Source: Dryas octopetala
Lineage: Eukaryota > Streptophyta > Magnoliopsida > Rosales > Rosaceae
Assembly: GCA_963921425.1 (NCBI GenBank)
Contig: OY992833.1
Coordinates: 11,015,738-11,079,737, forward strand
Reading direction: 5' to 3'
DNA: 64,000 bases
The position numbers and the translations under genes are program-made. This document shows, piece by piece, positions 10,431-22,345 of the stretch (position 1 is the stretch's first letter; each line of letters opens with the position of its first letter). The notes under the pieces are model-generated. The model worked only from the letters and a program-made list of their open reading frames with translations, made no database searches and had not been told where the DNA came from.

Positions 10431-10905
10431 GCATTGGCTTCAAACAATCAATAATTAGTACTGTTTAGGCATACATTGTCTCTCTTTCTTCTCCTCTTTG
10501 ATTATTAATTCGATCAAAACCCAACTTTTTTTTCCCAACCTGCATGACATGTGCACATTGGATTTCCACATTGTTATTCTTTTTAATGCAATGATGTCGT
10601 GTGCTTTAGCAAATGATTTTCATTGAATAGAAGAACAAGAGATCACAATCAGAGAGAAAATGTGACAGTAATCAAAAGATAAACAGTACACCAAAATACA
10701 GGATGACTAGATAATAACATGCACGACACAATTTATAGTTCATTGCTCTAAGTGTACCTGCCGATCAATCAGTCATGCAAAAACATATTATAATAAATAA
10801 GTCATATATGCTGACATACAAATATTCATCAATGAAATGTCATTACGATAGTAAGGATGGGGCCTTAGAGTCGTAGTGTATGAAGCTAAATTCAACACTT
10901 GACAT
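10431..10905. other. former 3' untranslated region and intergenic DNA
   Basis: AT-rich DNA following the GH3 fragment. Nothing recognisable beyond likely downstream sequence of that gene. Confidence 0.4.
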
Positions 10906-10910
10906 ACTTT

Positions 10911-12101
10911 TGTCAAAACTAATGTTTTGGGGTAATTTCTTGTTATTATTCTTCTCCTCATGAGAGTTTTATATAGGAGAAACTTAAAACTCTTACACAA
11001 AGTCAACTAATTTGTCTTAATTACAAATCTAACTTAATTGCAAATGTATGATTTTAAGCATCCAATTACGCTGTACATTAGGCAATTAACCTCAATTAAT
11101 GACAAACGTTGACTCTACGCCATTAATGGCAGACACTCATTTCAACACCCCCCCTCAAGCTGAACATAGATATCTCAAATGTCTAGCTTGAAGAGTATCT
11201 TTTCATCTAGACCTAGCAATATTGATCTTGTCTCGATCAATCAGTCACGATCTACTCTCTTGCTTCTCCTTGTCTTGGAAAAGACTTATCCTTCTTCTTG
11301 CTTCTCCTTGTTTCAGAAAAGACTTTTTCTTCTTACTTTTTTATCATGACAACCTGTCTCACACACAGACTGTCAAAATAATAGAAATTTTGTGGAAAAT
11401 TCCGAAACCCAAGTATGGAAATTTTATGGAGAAAATTTCTAAACCCAAATATTGAAATTTTATGGAAAAATTCTGAAACCCAATAACAAGTGTGGGAAAC
11501 CCAAATCATGGAATTTTATGGAAAAATTCCAAACCCAATAACTCTTTTCATCTCTCTATTTTCTTTCCTTTTATTTTTTTTATTTTTTTTGTTTTTTCTC
11601 CTCCTCCTTCTTCTTTGCCGACATAACATAATCACCATCATTTTTTTTTTCTACCAAGACCAATCTTCATTCCCATAACAGGTTGTATTGGCGAATGAAA
11701 TTGAGCCCTGGGCTTGAACTGGTGATGTACTAGAACCAGAGGAATTGGCAGGAACTAAATCTGACATTTTTTTTCCTTTATTTTTGAACCTAGAAACCCC
11801 AAAACAACCAAGCCTCAATTCCTTAAGAAATTTCAGAAGGAAATTGAGGTTGGCTCTGATACCATGTCAAAACTAATGTTTTGGGGTAATTTCTTATTAT
11901 TATTCTTCTCCTCATGAGAGGTTTATATAGGAGAAACTTAAAGCTCTTACACAAAGTCAACTAATCTGTCTTAATTACAAATCTAACTTAATTGCAAATG
12001 TATGATTTTAAGCATCCAATTATGCAGTACATTAGGCAATTAACCTCAATTAATGACAAACGTTGACTCTACGCCATTAATGGCAAACACTCATTTCAAC
12101 A
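10911..12101 (-). mobile_element. short non-autonomous LTR element (TRIM/LARD-like), complete ends
   Basis: Two direct LTRs of about 237 bp, 10911-11147 and 11865-12101, both tg...ca, enclose about 717 bp. They are flanked by a 5-bp target duplication, acttt (10906-10910 and 12102-12106). Orientation is minus: a C-rich tract that is the polypurine tract on the minus strand adjoins the left LTR (11148 on), and the primer-binding site tggtatcagagcc lies on the minus strand at about 11852-11864 beside the right LTR. The inside has no gag or pol, only four or five copies of an aaattttatgga...aaaccca unit at about 11390-11540. The LTRs differ at a handful of positions, so the insertion is fairly young. 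It must have moved using proteins from another element. Confidence 0.9.
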
Positions 12102-12106
12102 ACTTT

Positions 12107-12981
12107 TCTAGTTGGATATCAGCAAGCTGAAATATAAGGATGTTCATTAAGTATTAATCCAAATACACTGACCATAGTGGATGGCTTTCGGATGGACATG
12201 TTTGCAATCCAAAAGTGACTCATCAACTTAATCTTATCTCATTTTCAACTCATCTATAACTATTCACCACTCAAATAGCTCATCTACAGCTGTCTACCTA
12301 CTCTAAAAGCAAGTCATTCTACACCACACACGTGGCCACAAAATTTGGGGACAAAGTAAATGACTTATTATAAAAAGGGAGCTACAAGGATCAATGAAAG
12401 GCTCCAAATGCACAACTTTTCAAGGCCCTTTTAATTGTATTCCTTATGCTTATGCAATTTCTTTGTATTTTGGGTTTTGCAAGAACACCTCTTGTAATTC
12501 TTTGAATTTATTTTAGTGTTATTTCTCCATTAAACTTTCTTTTAAATTCATGTTGCTATTTTATTTACATTTTGGTTGTTAAAAGTTCTAGTCGATCTAG
12601 GCAAGAAAAGAATCTAGATAGGCCTTTCCGGTTCATTTCCTATCGCACAATTGTTTGTTTTAGAATTAAGTTAGATTTCTATTTGGCGCAACGAATTTAT
12701 TTTATTAAAGTTTTCATCCACTCATTTTTAAAGCCGAATAGTGGCACGCCGGCATAAGGTCGGAAACCTCGCCTCACACACGGCGATACGTGTTTTGACA
12801 AGACCCTCAGCCCTCCATGTGGCCAAGCATTTTTGTGTCAAAACAATTATCTGAGTTGTTAGTGCCCAATTAAAAATTCTATGACTAGGAACATTAAGAA
12901 CCTTAGTATAGAGAGACATGGGTTTCCAGAGTCTAACTTATTTAGTTCATTATCATCTTTACTTATATTTAACAAAACTTT
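12107..12981. other. possible old LTR remnant, no gene
   Basis: The stretch has a TATA-like ttataaaaaggg at about 12368-12380 and a later ttggcgcaacga phrase at about 12682 that may be a diverged primer-binding region, which together resemble a decayed LTR with its junction. No partner LTR, target duplication or coding domain can be seen. Confidence 0.3.
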
Positions 12982-13245
12982 GGGCTCGTTTGACACTGCT
13001 TCTTAAAAGCGATTATAATCAGTAGCGCTTTTACTAGAAGCGCTTTTGCTTATAAGCACATAGAAATTTTTATAAAAATTTCAAATGCTTCATGCAAAAG
13101 TACTTGGAAGTGCTACTCAAAAAACTACTTAAAAGCGCTTTTATAATTCAAAAACACTTTTATTTATTTCTGTTAAACGTAACCAAAAGCGCTTTTACTA
13201 ATCTGAAAGCGTTTTTACCAATTCTAAAAGCAATGTCAAACTTTA
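12982..13245. mobile_element. MITE-like element rich in aagcgctttt motifs
   Basis: The left end gggctcgtttgacactgctt is matched in inverted orientation by the right end around aagcaatgtcaaac, and the body holds about eight copies of aagcgcttttac and variants, several inverted, so the whole could fold on itself. The gggctcgttt start is common among Harbinger/Tourist-type MITEs. Exact ends and target duplication are not certain. Confidence 0.5.
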
Positions 13246-14139
13246 TTACTAATAAATTGGCCCTTTCTATTACCTAAACAGGAGTTCATACATTTGATAA
13301 TCCTTGAAAATTACATCAAATGATTGGTTTTAGTACATATACGGATATACCTTTCACTTAATGTGTTTTTTGGTTGTAGCTAGTATGGTAACTGCCACAT
13401 CTGTTGTGATATTGTTTCTCTGAAATCTAGATATATACTACTCAATTTACGTTCCGGTTTCTACTTTTCTGTTTGTTGAATTTAATTAATTGACCAATAA
13501 TGTCTATATAGTAAAGAATAATAGAACATATTGTGATTTATGATAATGTTATGAATTCTCTTGTTTTCTATAAGTTATGCAAATACAGTATTTGCAAGAC
13601 AAGGTTCTTTATTAATTAGTACACTTAGCGTCACTATACCAAATGGATTAATTGGTGCATCATGTTAAAAATCTTTGAAATTTTTTTATAAAGCTATTTT
13701 AGCACCCTACTGCAGCATCTGTGATTGCAAATTAATTTTGATGGGCCGACCCATGACCTGCAACAAACAAGTTAAATGGGCCAGCACGCATGGCTGGACT
13801 AGACTCAAAAATCAAAAATTAAAGACCAACATTATGATTATCCAGAAAGTACAAATATTTACAAGCATGACACTCAAAAGGTTCAAAAGTATGATGAGTT
13901 GATAATTATCCAAACTATTTCATGGGATTCATTGTTCTTTCATCCCTTCCTATATGAATAGAAAAGAACTCAACATTATTATGAAAAACAACAAGAACCA
14001 TCAGAGGCTCGATAGCTTTTCCTTGTTATCTACAATTCTCTATTTGCAGATCAAACTCATTAGCAAGGTAAGAAGCAAAAAGCAGACAATTAGCGATCTG
14101 GGGACTTAAAGAACAGAGTAGAGTTTAAAATCATAGATA
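13246..14139. other. AT-rich stretch, no gene seen
   Basis: No coding frame or complete repeat recognised. If the Helitron with the RPA-like gene begins to the left, its 5' end could lie here, but I cannot identify a convincing tc start. Confidence 0.3.
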
Positions 14140-14333
14140 TTATTTGGCATCATCATTGCCACCATACTGTGTAGAAATACCATTCCAGAAGGAATTTCTA
14201 TCGTTGAACTGCCCATCATCATCATCATGTTTCAATGTGTGAATATTACTTCCCAAACGAGATGTTGATGGTTTCTTGCTTTTGCCTTCATTTCTACCAC
14301 TTGCAGAAGTGCTTTCGGTGGCGTTATTTCGAA
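14140..14333 (-). pseudogene. possible last exon of an unrecognised host gene
   Basis: On the minus strand an AG acceptor (ctgcag at 14334-14339) is followed by a hydrophilic frame that reads RNNATESTSASGRNEGKSK, then SRLGSNIHTLKHDDDDG and DRNSFWNGISTQYGGND, and ends in taa. The composition looks like a real disordered protein tail rather than chance, but I do not recognise the family and no upstream exon is evident. It lies next to the RPA-like Helitron gene and may be captured host sequence. Confidence 0.35.
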
Positions 14334-14443
14334 CTGCAGGATTCAGGTCTAATGAAACCGGAAAAATGTCAATATAGGTTATTGAGTAATGCACTAATGC
14401 CACAACAATGTTCGAAAAGGAACATTCATTAAATGAAACAAAA

Positions 14444-14500
14444 TTTTATACTAACAGAAGAAAATAATAAACAGATTGATAAATATCTGCAATGTTATTT
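14444..14500 (+). repeat. 57-bp repeat also found at both Helitron-tail flanks
   Basis: This stretch (ttttatactaacagaag to tgcaatgttattt) occurs again immediately behind the Helitron 3' terminus at 22091-22147 and at 29404-29460. Here it leads into the RPA-like coding sequence; in the other two places it is followed by gtgcaccaagctaac. Confidence 0.85.
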
Positions 14501-16741
14501 ATACTTTGATCAAGAAGCTGTACAACAATTACCACTGCCAGTATTCGCTGTTTTCACCAGTTTAAAAGTTAAAGAATACCAAAGTAATTAAGCAGTTCTT
14601 TTATGCTTTTTCCTATTCAATATGTTTATAATCTTATAATAAATATGATCAGTTCACCCTCTTACAAACATGTAGAAAAACCAGTTTTGAGCAGCACCAA
14701 TGCCACTGGAATCTTCCTCAATCCATAAATACCAGAAATTGATTCCTACAAGTTGGTGTATGATTCTTACACTTTTCAATATACAAACATTAGTTTTTAT
14801 CCTCTCAATTAACAATCTTAACTGTTTTTCAAATATGAAACAAGCAGTTTTCGTGGTTTTGCAATGCCTATCAACATCTTGCCACCTTCGACAACCCTGT
14901 GACTACCTTCTCAACAGCTAGAAAGCACTGACAAATTATCTGTCAAAACTTTGAATCGTCTTGACCCACAACTTTGCAAGGTAAGCATTTATCCACAAAA
15001 TACATTTAACAATTTCCGTCAACTTTATTTTCCTTTTTCCTTTTATTAAAATGAATTGTATTCTTATCTTAAATATACAATATATATATATAAGATACAT
15101 GCAAAATAAAATTTCCTTTCTCATTTAAATTATTTTAAACTCTTATTCTTTCTCTCTAAATCTATTACAGGATAAGATTCTTACCTGTAGAGCTACAATC
15201 ACACATTTTGACACACATGCTGGATGGTGGTATAAGGCTTGCCCAACTTGCTTCAAACAATTTAGAACCACTCCTCAAAATGACAAACTCATCTGCCCAA
15301 AGCACAATGCAATCAATCCAATCCCTTGGTAAAATTAACAACTATTAACATGAAAATTTCTTTGCATGATTTATACTAATTTCAACAAGTATACTTAATT
15401 GATGCAAGATCTAACAAATTGAAATTACAGGTTCAAAGTAAGCTTTGTAATTGCAGACCAAACTGATGTCACCAATGTGATTGTAATTGGCCGGAAAATA
15501 AGCAGAACAATTATTCCGAGTTTCATGCTACAACCTAATTGTTGAAAGTGGTTTCATTGATCAAACCTAATTCCCAGAGGCCATACTTCGTGTGAGAGGA
15601 AAGCCAAAAAAATTTCAGCTTCGATTTGGAACCCTGAAAAGTGATTTGAATAGGAATGACCTCCTCATACATACTGTGTTTGACGAAGAACCTCTTTTGA
15701 TTGAATCATCATCAACTCCATCTGCTGACCAAGTACCCATTGGAAAAGAAAAACCATTGCCTCAAAAATTGCTTCTCCATAGCCCATCACATTCTTCTAA
15801 GATAGCTCTAGTTACACCCATTCCCAGCTCATCCACCAATTTGAAAATATATATATATATATATATCAAAAGGGAACCTTGCAGTGAGAAGAGCTCTTTT
15901 CAGCTCTATCCAACAACGAAGAAAAAAATTCCGAAGGTTAGTGCTCTTCCAGCAATTTACATTTTTTTATATTCTTATTCTCTTTGCTTATAACTTACAC
16001 CCAAACTCTAATAGTTATTAACACCTTTTCATTTTTCTTATGCTTTGCATCTCATTAAGTGTCAATGAAAGTCAAGAAAAAGCTGAGAAAAGTGCTGCTC
16101 CAAATAAGAACAATCTGATTCAACTTTGGACAATATTTCACTCAAGGAATTCAAGACTAAACCAGCACCAAAAAAAGCTAAAATCAGGTTTGTTCTTCGC
16201 GACAAAATACTACACATTCTTTAATATATCTCCCTCCTCTTTTTCCATACAAATTCACATATACTATTGATAAATGCTTATTTGTTCAACTGCATTTAAG
16301 TTATCTCATTTCCAATTTTTATTCTTTACATTAGATCCAGGCTGATTCAAAACAAACATAAATTTTGTTTAACTGACAATATTGTTGAACTGAACCATTT
16401 TAAACAAACATGGAAAAGAGAGTAGAAGTAACAGAGACTGTAGGTTTTGACATTGTGTATATGCATGTATCTTTTGTAAACCATTTTCACTGGGTTCGCA
16501 ATTTGAAACATTTATAGTGTGCAGAATACATCTACCAAGGAAATTCTTGAAATCACTAAGAAATTGAAAGTAGCAAATGAGCTTGCAGGCAATATAGCAA
16601 TGTAGTACACAATTTTAAAATTTGTTTGCATTTAAGTTATCTCTTTTCCATGTTTGTTTAAAATGGTTTAGCCACTCTATAAAATAATATAATGATAAAA
16701 TGACTAAATGTGTGCCAAAACATCTTGGCTAACATAAAACA

Positions 16742-17021
16742 TGATAAACAATTATCCTCAGCCAATGTCTATCCAACGCCAGAGCCTCAAGAGTCCCCAA
16801 TTCATCCAAAGGCTACGTCTTTATCTCCTGGGTCATATCCATCTACTGGATCATCATCATATTCTATTAGATAATGTTTGCTTTGTTATTATCTCTTTAT
16901 GTATCACTTATCCTCCGTATAAAGGATGTCTTGTACCTTAGATAGGTCTCTTGTATGTTTTTACTATATATTGAATGCAATACAGAACCCTCGTGGGTGA
17001 AGAGGATTACAATTTATATTA
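16742..17021 (+). repeat. 5' LTR of the plus-strand Copia
   Basis: Direct repeat of the 3' LTR at 20725-21003. It contains a cttatcctccgtataaaggatg stretch with the TATA-like tataaa at about 16917, the likely promoter of the element. Confidence 0.93.
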
Positions 17022-20000
17022 TGGTATCAGAGCAATAAAAGTGACACGACTTCCTTATACTCTGGTTATTTTCTTTTTCTGTATTTCATGGCTTCTATCT
17101 CACAACCCAGTACTCCTATCACCAATCAGGATGAAATACCTATCCCAGCTTCACCTGTTGCACCTCCAATCATGTCCACCACCACCACCACTGTTATCAC
17201 TTCTCCCTTTCCTACCATTCCTGTTAAACTTACTAAACTTAATTTTCTGGCCTGGCGTGCTCAAGTCACTCCACTCATTAAGAGTAGAGGTCTGTGGAGT
17301 TTTGTGGATGGCTCCAGCAAATGTCCCCCTGCATTTCTTGAACAAGATGTGGTGAATCCCGCCTTTGAAGAGTGGATTCAAAAGGACCAGACTGTGCTTA
17401 GTTTTATCAACACCTCTCTCTCTGAACCTATTCTGGGAGGAGTTGCTTTGAGTACTTGTGCTCATGATACTTGGACGGCACTTGAGGCACGATATGCCTC
17501 TCAATCTCAACATCGAATTCTGGCATTACGTAATGAACTATTGCGTACTACACGAGGTGATGCTTCTATTTCTACATTTTTTTAAGAAAATTAATCGTCT
17601 TTCCGATCTCTTATCTGTGGCAGGACACCGTGTTCCTGAAAGTGAGTTGGTTTCCATTATCATGGACGGTGTTGGTCCGTTATATGACAACACAGTGAGT
17701 TCTGCTCAAGCTCGTGATAGTTTGATCTCGCTTGACGGTCTTGAATCTCTGCTTTTGACTGCTGAACGACGATATCGAAATCAAGGGCTCTTGGGACATG
17801 ATTCTGAACCGTCATTACAAGCCATGAGTGCTAATTGTGGCAGAGGTCGTGGTGGTCGAGGTTCTCCCAATTACCAGGCTCACAACCACCAGGGGTCTCG
17901 TTTCCATGAGTCTCCACATGCGTTTGCTCACGGCCCTGCTACTAATCCATATTCACCCCATAGGCGTTTTACTCCTGGTATGTTTGCTGCTGGTTCTGTT
18001 GGTAATTCAATTACTAATCGAAATGCTTCTATTCTTGGTCCAGCTCCATCGAGTTCCTCTTCTTCTGGTTTTTCAAATAGCAATCACACAGCCACAAACA
18101 ATTCCACTGGGCGTGTTCAGTGTCAAATCTGCGGCAGAACAAATCATTCTGCTATTGATTGCTACCAACGTATGAATCATGCTTATGAAGGCCGAGTGCC
18201 AGCAAGTAAACTCTCTGCCATGGCTGCCACTTCACACGGTGGACAGGATCCAAATCACTGGTTGCTTGATACAGGTGCTAATGCTCATATTACACATACG
18301 CTTGATATTCTTCAACATCCACGAGATTTTCAAGGGGATACTGTTGGTGGTGTGATTACCGGTTCAGGTTTGAACATTCATAAAACTGGTTTTAAAAATT
18401 TTATTCATGATTCTAAGTTTTATTCTCTTTCTCCTCTTCTTTATTCTCCTCATGCTTCCGCCAATATTCTTTCTGTTCATCATTTTCTTAAAGATAATAA
18501 TTGTAACCTTTTGCTTTCTCCTGCTTTTTTTTGTTTGAAGGATCGAACTTCGGGGAAGATCCTTTTCCACGGCACGAGTAAAGATGGGTTCTATCCCATT
18601 GTTCTTCCTCGCTCCGATTCCAGTCTCAAAGTTTATCATTCCAATAAAGCTGATGTGCATCAATGGCATGCGCGTTTAGGACATCCATCTTCTGCTGTTT
18701 TGAATATTTTACGTTTCGATCTCGGTTTTTCAATAAAAGACAAGTCTTTTTGTAGTTCTTGTCCGTTAGGCAAATCTACTAAGTTACCTTTTGGTGTTTC
18801 GGATTTTGTTGCTAGTAGTCCTTTTGAGTTAGTGCATACGGATGTATGGACATCTTCAATTTTATCACATGATGGGTTTCGCTATTTTGTTAATTTTGTT
18901 GATCACTTTACCAAGTATACCTAGTTCCTTTTCGGCCGGCACTCCCAGTGTTGCTATTTCTGCTTCCGCAGGTGAGAGTGGGGAGCTCGTGCCTGACACC
19001 ACCCAGGCTTCTGTTGCTTCTAGTCCGGCAGTGGCGCCACCACTCTCTCTTTCCTTGTCTAATTCACAACCTGGTATTGGTTCATCATTAATCACCAACA
19101 TTCACTCCATGCAAACTCGTGGTAAGGATGGGATTGTCAAGCCTAATCCTAAATGGGCATTAACATCTTTATCTTCTCCTATTGATGTGGAACCTAGTTC
19201 TTTTTTGCAGGCCAACAAACATGAGGCTTGGCGGCAGGCCATGCGGGTTGAATTTGCTGCTTTACAACAGGCCGGTACTTGGATTTTGGTACCTCCTCCG
19301 CCCAATATTAATTTGCTTCCAAATAAATGGGTTTTTCGCATCAAGCGAAAATCGGACGGTTCCATTGAGCGTTATAAAGCTCGTTTGGTAGCCAATGGGT
19401 TTCATCAGCAGGAAGGTATTGATTATGGTGAGACTTTTAGTCTCGTGGTTAAGCACACTACTATTCGGTTGATTTTGGCTCTTGCAGTTACTTTTAATTG
19501 GCCAATTAAGCAGTTGGATGTTCAAAATGCGTTTTTACATGGTCACATTTCTGAAAATGTTTATATGAAGCAGCCTCGTGGTTTTGAGGACTCTACTTAC
19601 CCCCATTATGTTTGTAAGCTTCAACGTTCTCTTTATGGTCTTAAACAGGCACCTAGAGCCTGGTTTTCTTGCTTCTCTGCTTATTTGGAGGAATTGGGAT
19701 TTCAGCCTTCCTCTGCTGACCCATCTCTCTTCACATATCACCATGGTTCCATTGTGGTCTATTTGCTTATTTATGTGGATGATATTCTCATTACTGGAAC
19801 TAGCATTGCTACTATTAATTTTTTGATTACTGAGCTTGCTTGCCTTTTCTCTATGAAAGATCTTGGCAATGTTCATTATTTTTTGGGTGTTGCCATTACC
19901 CGCTCGCCTGCAGGAATGTTTTTGAATCAGGAAAAGTATGTTCGTGACTTGCTCATCAAACATGACATGCTTCAGGCCAAGCCGGTTTCTACTCCTTGCA

Positions 20001-20724
20001 CTTCTCATCGTCTTAGTCTGCTTGATGGTGCTCCTTTGCCTGATCCTTTTCCTTATCGGAGTGCCGTGGGTGCTCTTCAGTATCTTACCATTACTCGCCC
20101 AGATATAACGTTTGCTGTTAATCAAGTATGCCAGTTTTTACATGCACCAACTACCACTCATTGGGATGCAGTTAAACGCATTCTTCGGTATGTGAAGGGT
20201 ACTCTTACTCATGGCATTCTTTACACTCCTGGATCCTTGCACATTAATGGGTTTTGTGATGCAGATTACGCGGGTGATCCAGATGATCGGGTGTCTACTG
20301 GTGGATATTGCTTGTATTTGGGTTCTAATTTAATTGCCTGGCAGTCTAAGAAACAACGTGGTGTTTCTCGTTCCAGCACGGAGGCAGAGTATAGACAACT
20401 CGCCTATACTGCTGCATCTATCTCTTGGCTTCGTCATTTGTTCAAAGATCTTCGTCTTCCTTTGTCCAACCCTTCCTTATGGTGTGACAACGTAAGTGCT
20501 ATCTCTCTTGCTTCTAATCCTATTTTCCATTCTCGCACTAGACATGTGGAGGTGGATTATCATTATATTCGTGAGAAAGTGGTTCGTAATGAAATCGCTG
20601 TCAAGTTCATTTCTTCTCATGATCAAATTGCCGACATCATGACCAAAGGGTTGCCTTCTTCTCGTTTTCACGATCTTACTTCCAAGCTTTTAGTGCTTCT
20701 TCCTCCGTTCAGCTTGCGGGGGCA

Positions 20725-21003
20725 TGATAAACAATTATCCTCAGCCAATGTCTATCCAACGCCAGAGCCTCAAGAGTCCCCAATTCATCCAAAGGCTACG
20801 TCTTTATCTCCTGGGTCATATCCATCTACTGGATCATCATCAGATTCTATTAGATAATGTTTGCTTTGTTATTATCTCTTATGTATCACTTATCCTCCGT
20901 ATAAAGGATGTCTTGTACCTTAGATAGGTCTCTTGTATGTTTTTACTATATATTGAATGCAATACAGAACCCTCGTGGGTGAAGAGGATTACAATTTATA
21001 TTA
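20725..21003 (+). repeat. 3' LTR of the plus-strand Copia
   Basis: Almost identical to the 5' LTR. The target duplication aaaca follows directly. Confidence 0.93.
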
Positions 21004-21550
21004 AAACACACAAGAAAACCTTTCTCAACTATCTGCTTTAGCTCAAACATTGCACAGTTTATTTTGTTAATTAAGTGCTCTGATGATACTACATCCATTC
21101 ATTCATTTATCTTTTACTGTTACTTAATCTGTCATCAGTTTCCAAGAATCAATTCTTAATGTATTATGCAAAACAAACTATATACTCTGCTGGGCAAATT
21201 ATTTTTAGGCCAACATTGTTTTCAGAGAAAAGCATGTACTCCACATCATTTTCACAAAACATGTACTTGGAAACTTTGCATATATTTTCTAATCACCACT
21301 CAGCCCATTCAATTCCTATTCAAAAATATCATAATGTTAGTTAAAAATAGAGACTAATCTCAACTGATTAAACAATCTATATAGATTTTACAATTTGACA
21401 ATTCATATACACTTAACAAATAACATACTCTAATTTTCCACCAAAACAGAGAAGCATCCACCTGCAGGAGACAACAAAGAGGATGACCAGTCCAGCAACA
21501 CTGAACAAAAATCTCCTCAAACCCATACATCCACCTCTGCAGATTCATAA

Positions 21551-22063
21551 AAGAACTTTTCAACAGTGAATCTTGCTCTTTTGTTATGTATCACATACAA
21601 TTATATAACCAAGTGTTGTAATATTTTTTGCATGTTGTTTGCTTTATTAAGGTATCAACAATATCTTATTATGACAACCAGCATAAAAAAACATACTATC
21701 AACCACCATTTTGTAACTTTAAATGCATCAGCAACATTGATGCTACTGTTTAGAAACATGTTTGTTAAATTTTGTTGGTTTAATTGAAGTTAAAACTCCA
21801 GTTCTGCAGGTTTGTCAATATCTTCACAGTTTCATACTTGCATAGAATAGTTAGAAGTAATTTGTTTATTTATTGCTTGAAATAGTTAATTTAAGCTTAT
21901 TTTAATGGTTGTATTCTGATGCCATAAGTGAATTGCACAAGGATTATATATAGCTAGAACTCGGTTAGATAGAATATGAATTTTACAAACCTTAACAACA
22001 TTTCCAAAACTTTCAACTTAAATTTTATAATGCTAAAATAGATTTTATAACTTTTTCAGACCC
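21551..22063. other. Helitron 3' non-coding part
   Basis: AT-rich DNA between the last exon of the RPA-like gene and the Helitron terminus. No further gene seen. Confidence 0.5.
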
Positions 22064-22090
22064 GCAGCATCGCGCGAGCACGACTACTAG
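22064..22090 (+). mobile_element. Helitron 3' terminus
   Basis: The sequence has a short GC-rich palindrome (tcgcgcga) followed by about ten bases and the ctag end, with a T next in the flank. This is the standard 3' end of plant Helitrons, which insert between A and T without target duplication. It closes the element holding the RPA-like gene; the 5' end was not found. Confidence 0.78.
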
Positions 22091-22171
22091 TTTTATACTA
22101 ACAGAAGAAAATTCTATACAGATTGATAAATATCTGCAATGTTATTTGTGCACCAAGCTAACTTCCTAAAC

Positions 22172-22338
22172 TGAACAAAGAACGGTTTAGGGTTTTAAAA
22201 TATATTCTTGCTTAATTGATTAAGACCACAAAGTGTGGTTTATATACACGGGCCTATAACTAAAATACAGGAATTAATAAATTACCTAATTAATTCTAAT
22301 AATTACACAATAACCACATGGGTTGACTCACATCAACA
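22172..22338 (-). repeat. 3' LTR of the minus-strand Copia
   Basis: Direct repeat of 26768-26934, apparently identical over 167 bp. The adjoining host bases are taaac (22167-22171). Confidence 0.93.
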
Positions 22339-22345
22339 CTTCCCC

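Larger units (their letters stand above)
16742..21003 (+). mobile_element. Ty1/Copia LTR retrotransposon, young, broken
   Basis: LTRs of about 280 bp (16742-17021 and 20725-21003) begin tgataaac and end atatta, flanked by a 5-bp target duplication, aaaca (16737-16741 and 21004-21008). A primer-binding site, tggtatcagagc, follows the 5' LTR and a purine-rich gcgggggca precedes the 3' LTR. Recognisable parts in order are gag with a CCHC knuckle (CQICGRTNHSAIDC), protease (LLDTGANAHIT), GAG-pre-integrase, reverse transcriptase (YVDDILITG) and RNase H (STEAEYR). At 4.26 kb it is shorter than a full Copia and is broken in about two or three places. The LTRs differ at about two positions, so insertion was recent. 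It lies inside the RPA-like Helitron gene. Confidence 0.95.
14501..21550 (+). pseudogene. Helitron-encoded RPA1-like gene, degenerate, split by a Copia insertion
   Basis: Coding pieces on the plus strand match the replication protein A large-subunit-like protein that plant Helitrons carry. At 14503-14577 the frame reads FDQEAVQQLPLPVFAVFTSL. Exon 15171-15328 encodes CRATITHFDTHAGWWYKACP followed by two further cysteine/histidine ligands (CFKQF, CPKH), the zinc-ribbon of the C-terminal OB fold. Exon 15431 on encodes WFKVSFVIADQTDVTNVIV. A frame change and a stop near 15540-15590 separate it from ILRVRGKPKKFQLRFG at about 15584-15640. A serine-rich tail continues to about 16190, and a last exon 21450-21550 ends HTSTSADS-stop. 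The 4.3 kb between tail and last exon is mostly an inserted Copia (16742-21003). RPA-like proteins bind single-stranded DNA; no Rep/helicase gene is visible beside it. Confidence 0.72.
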
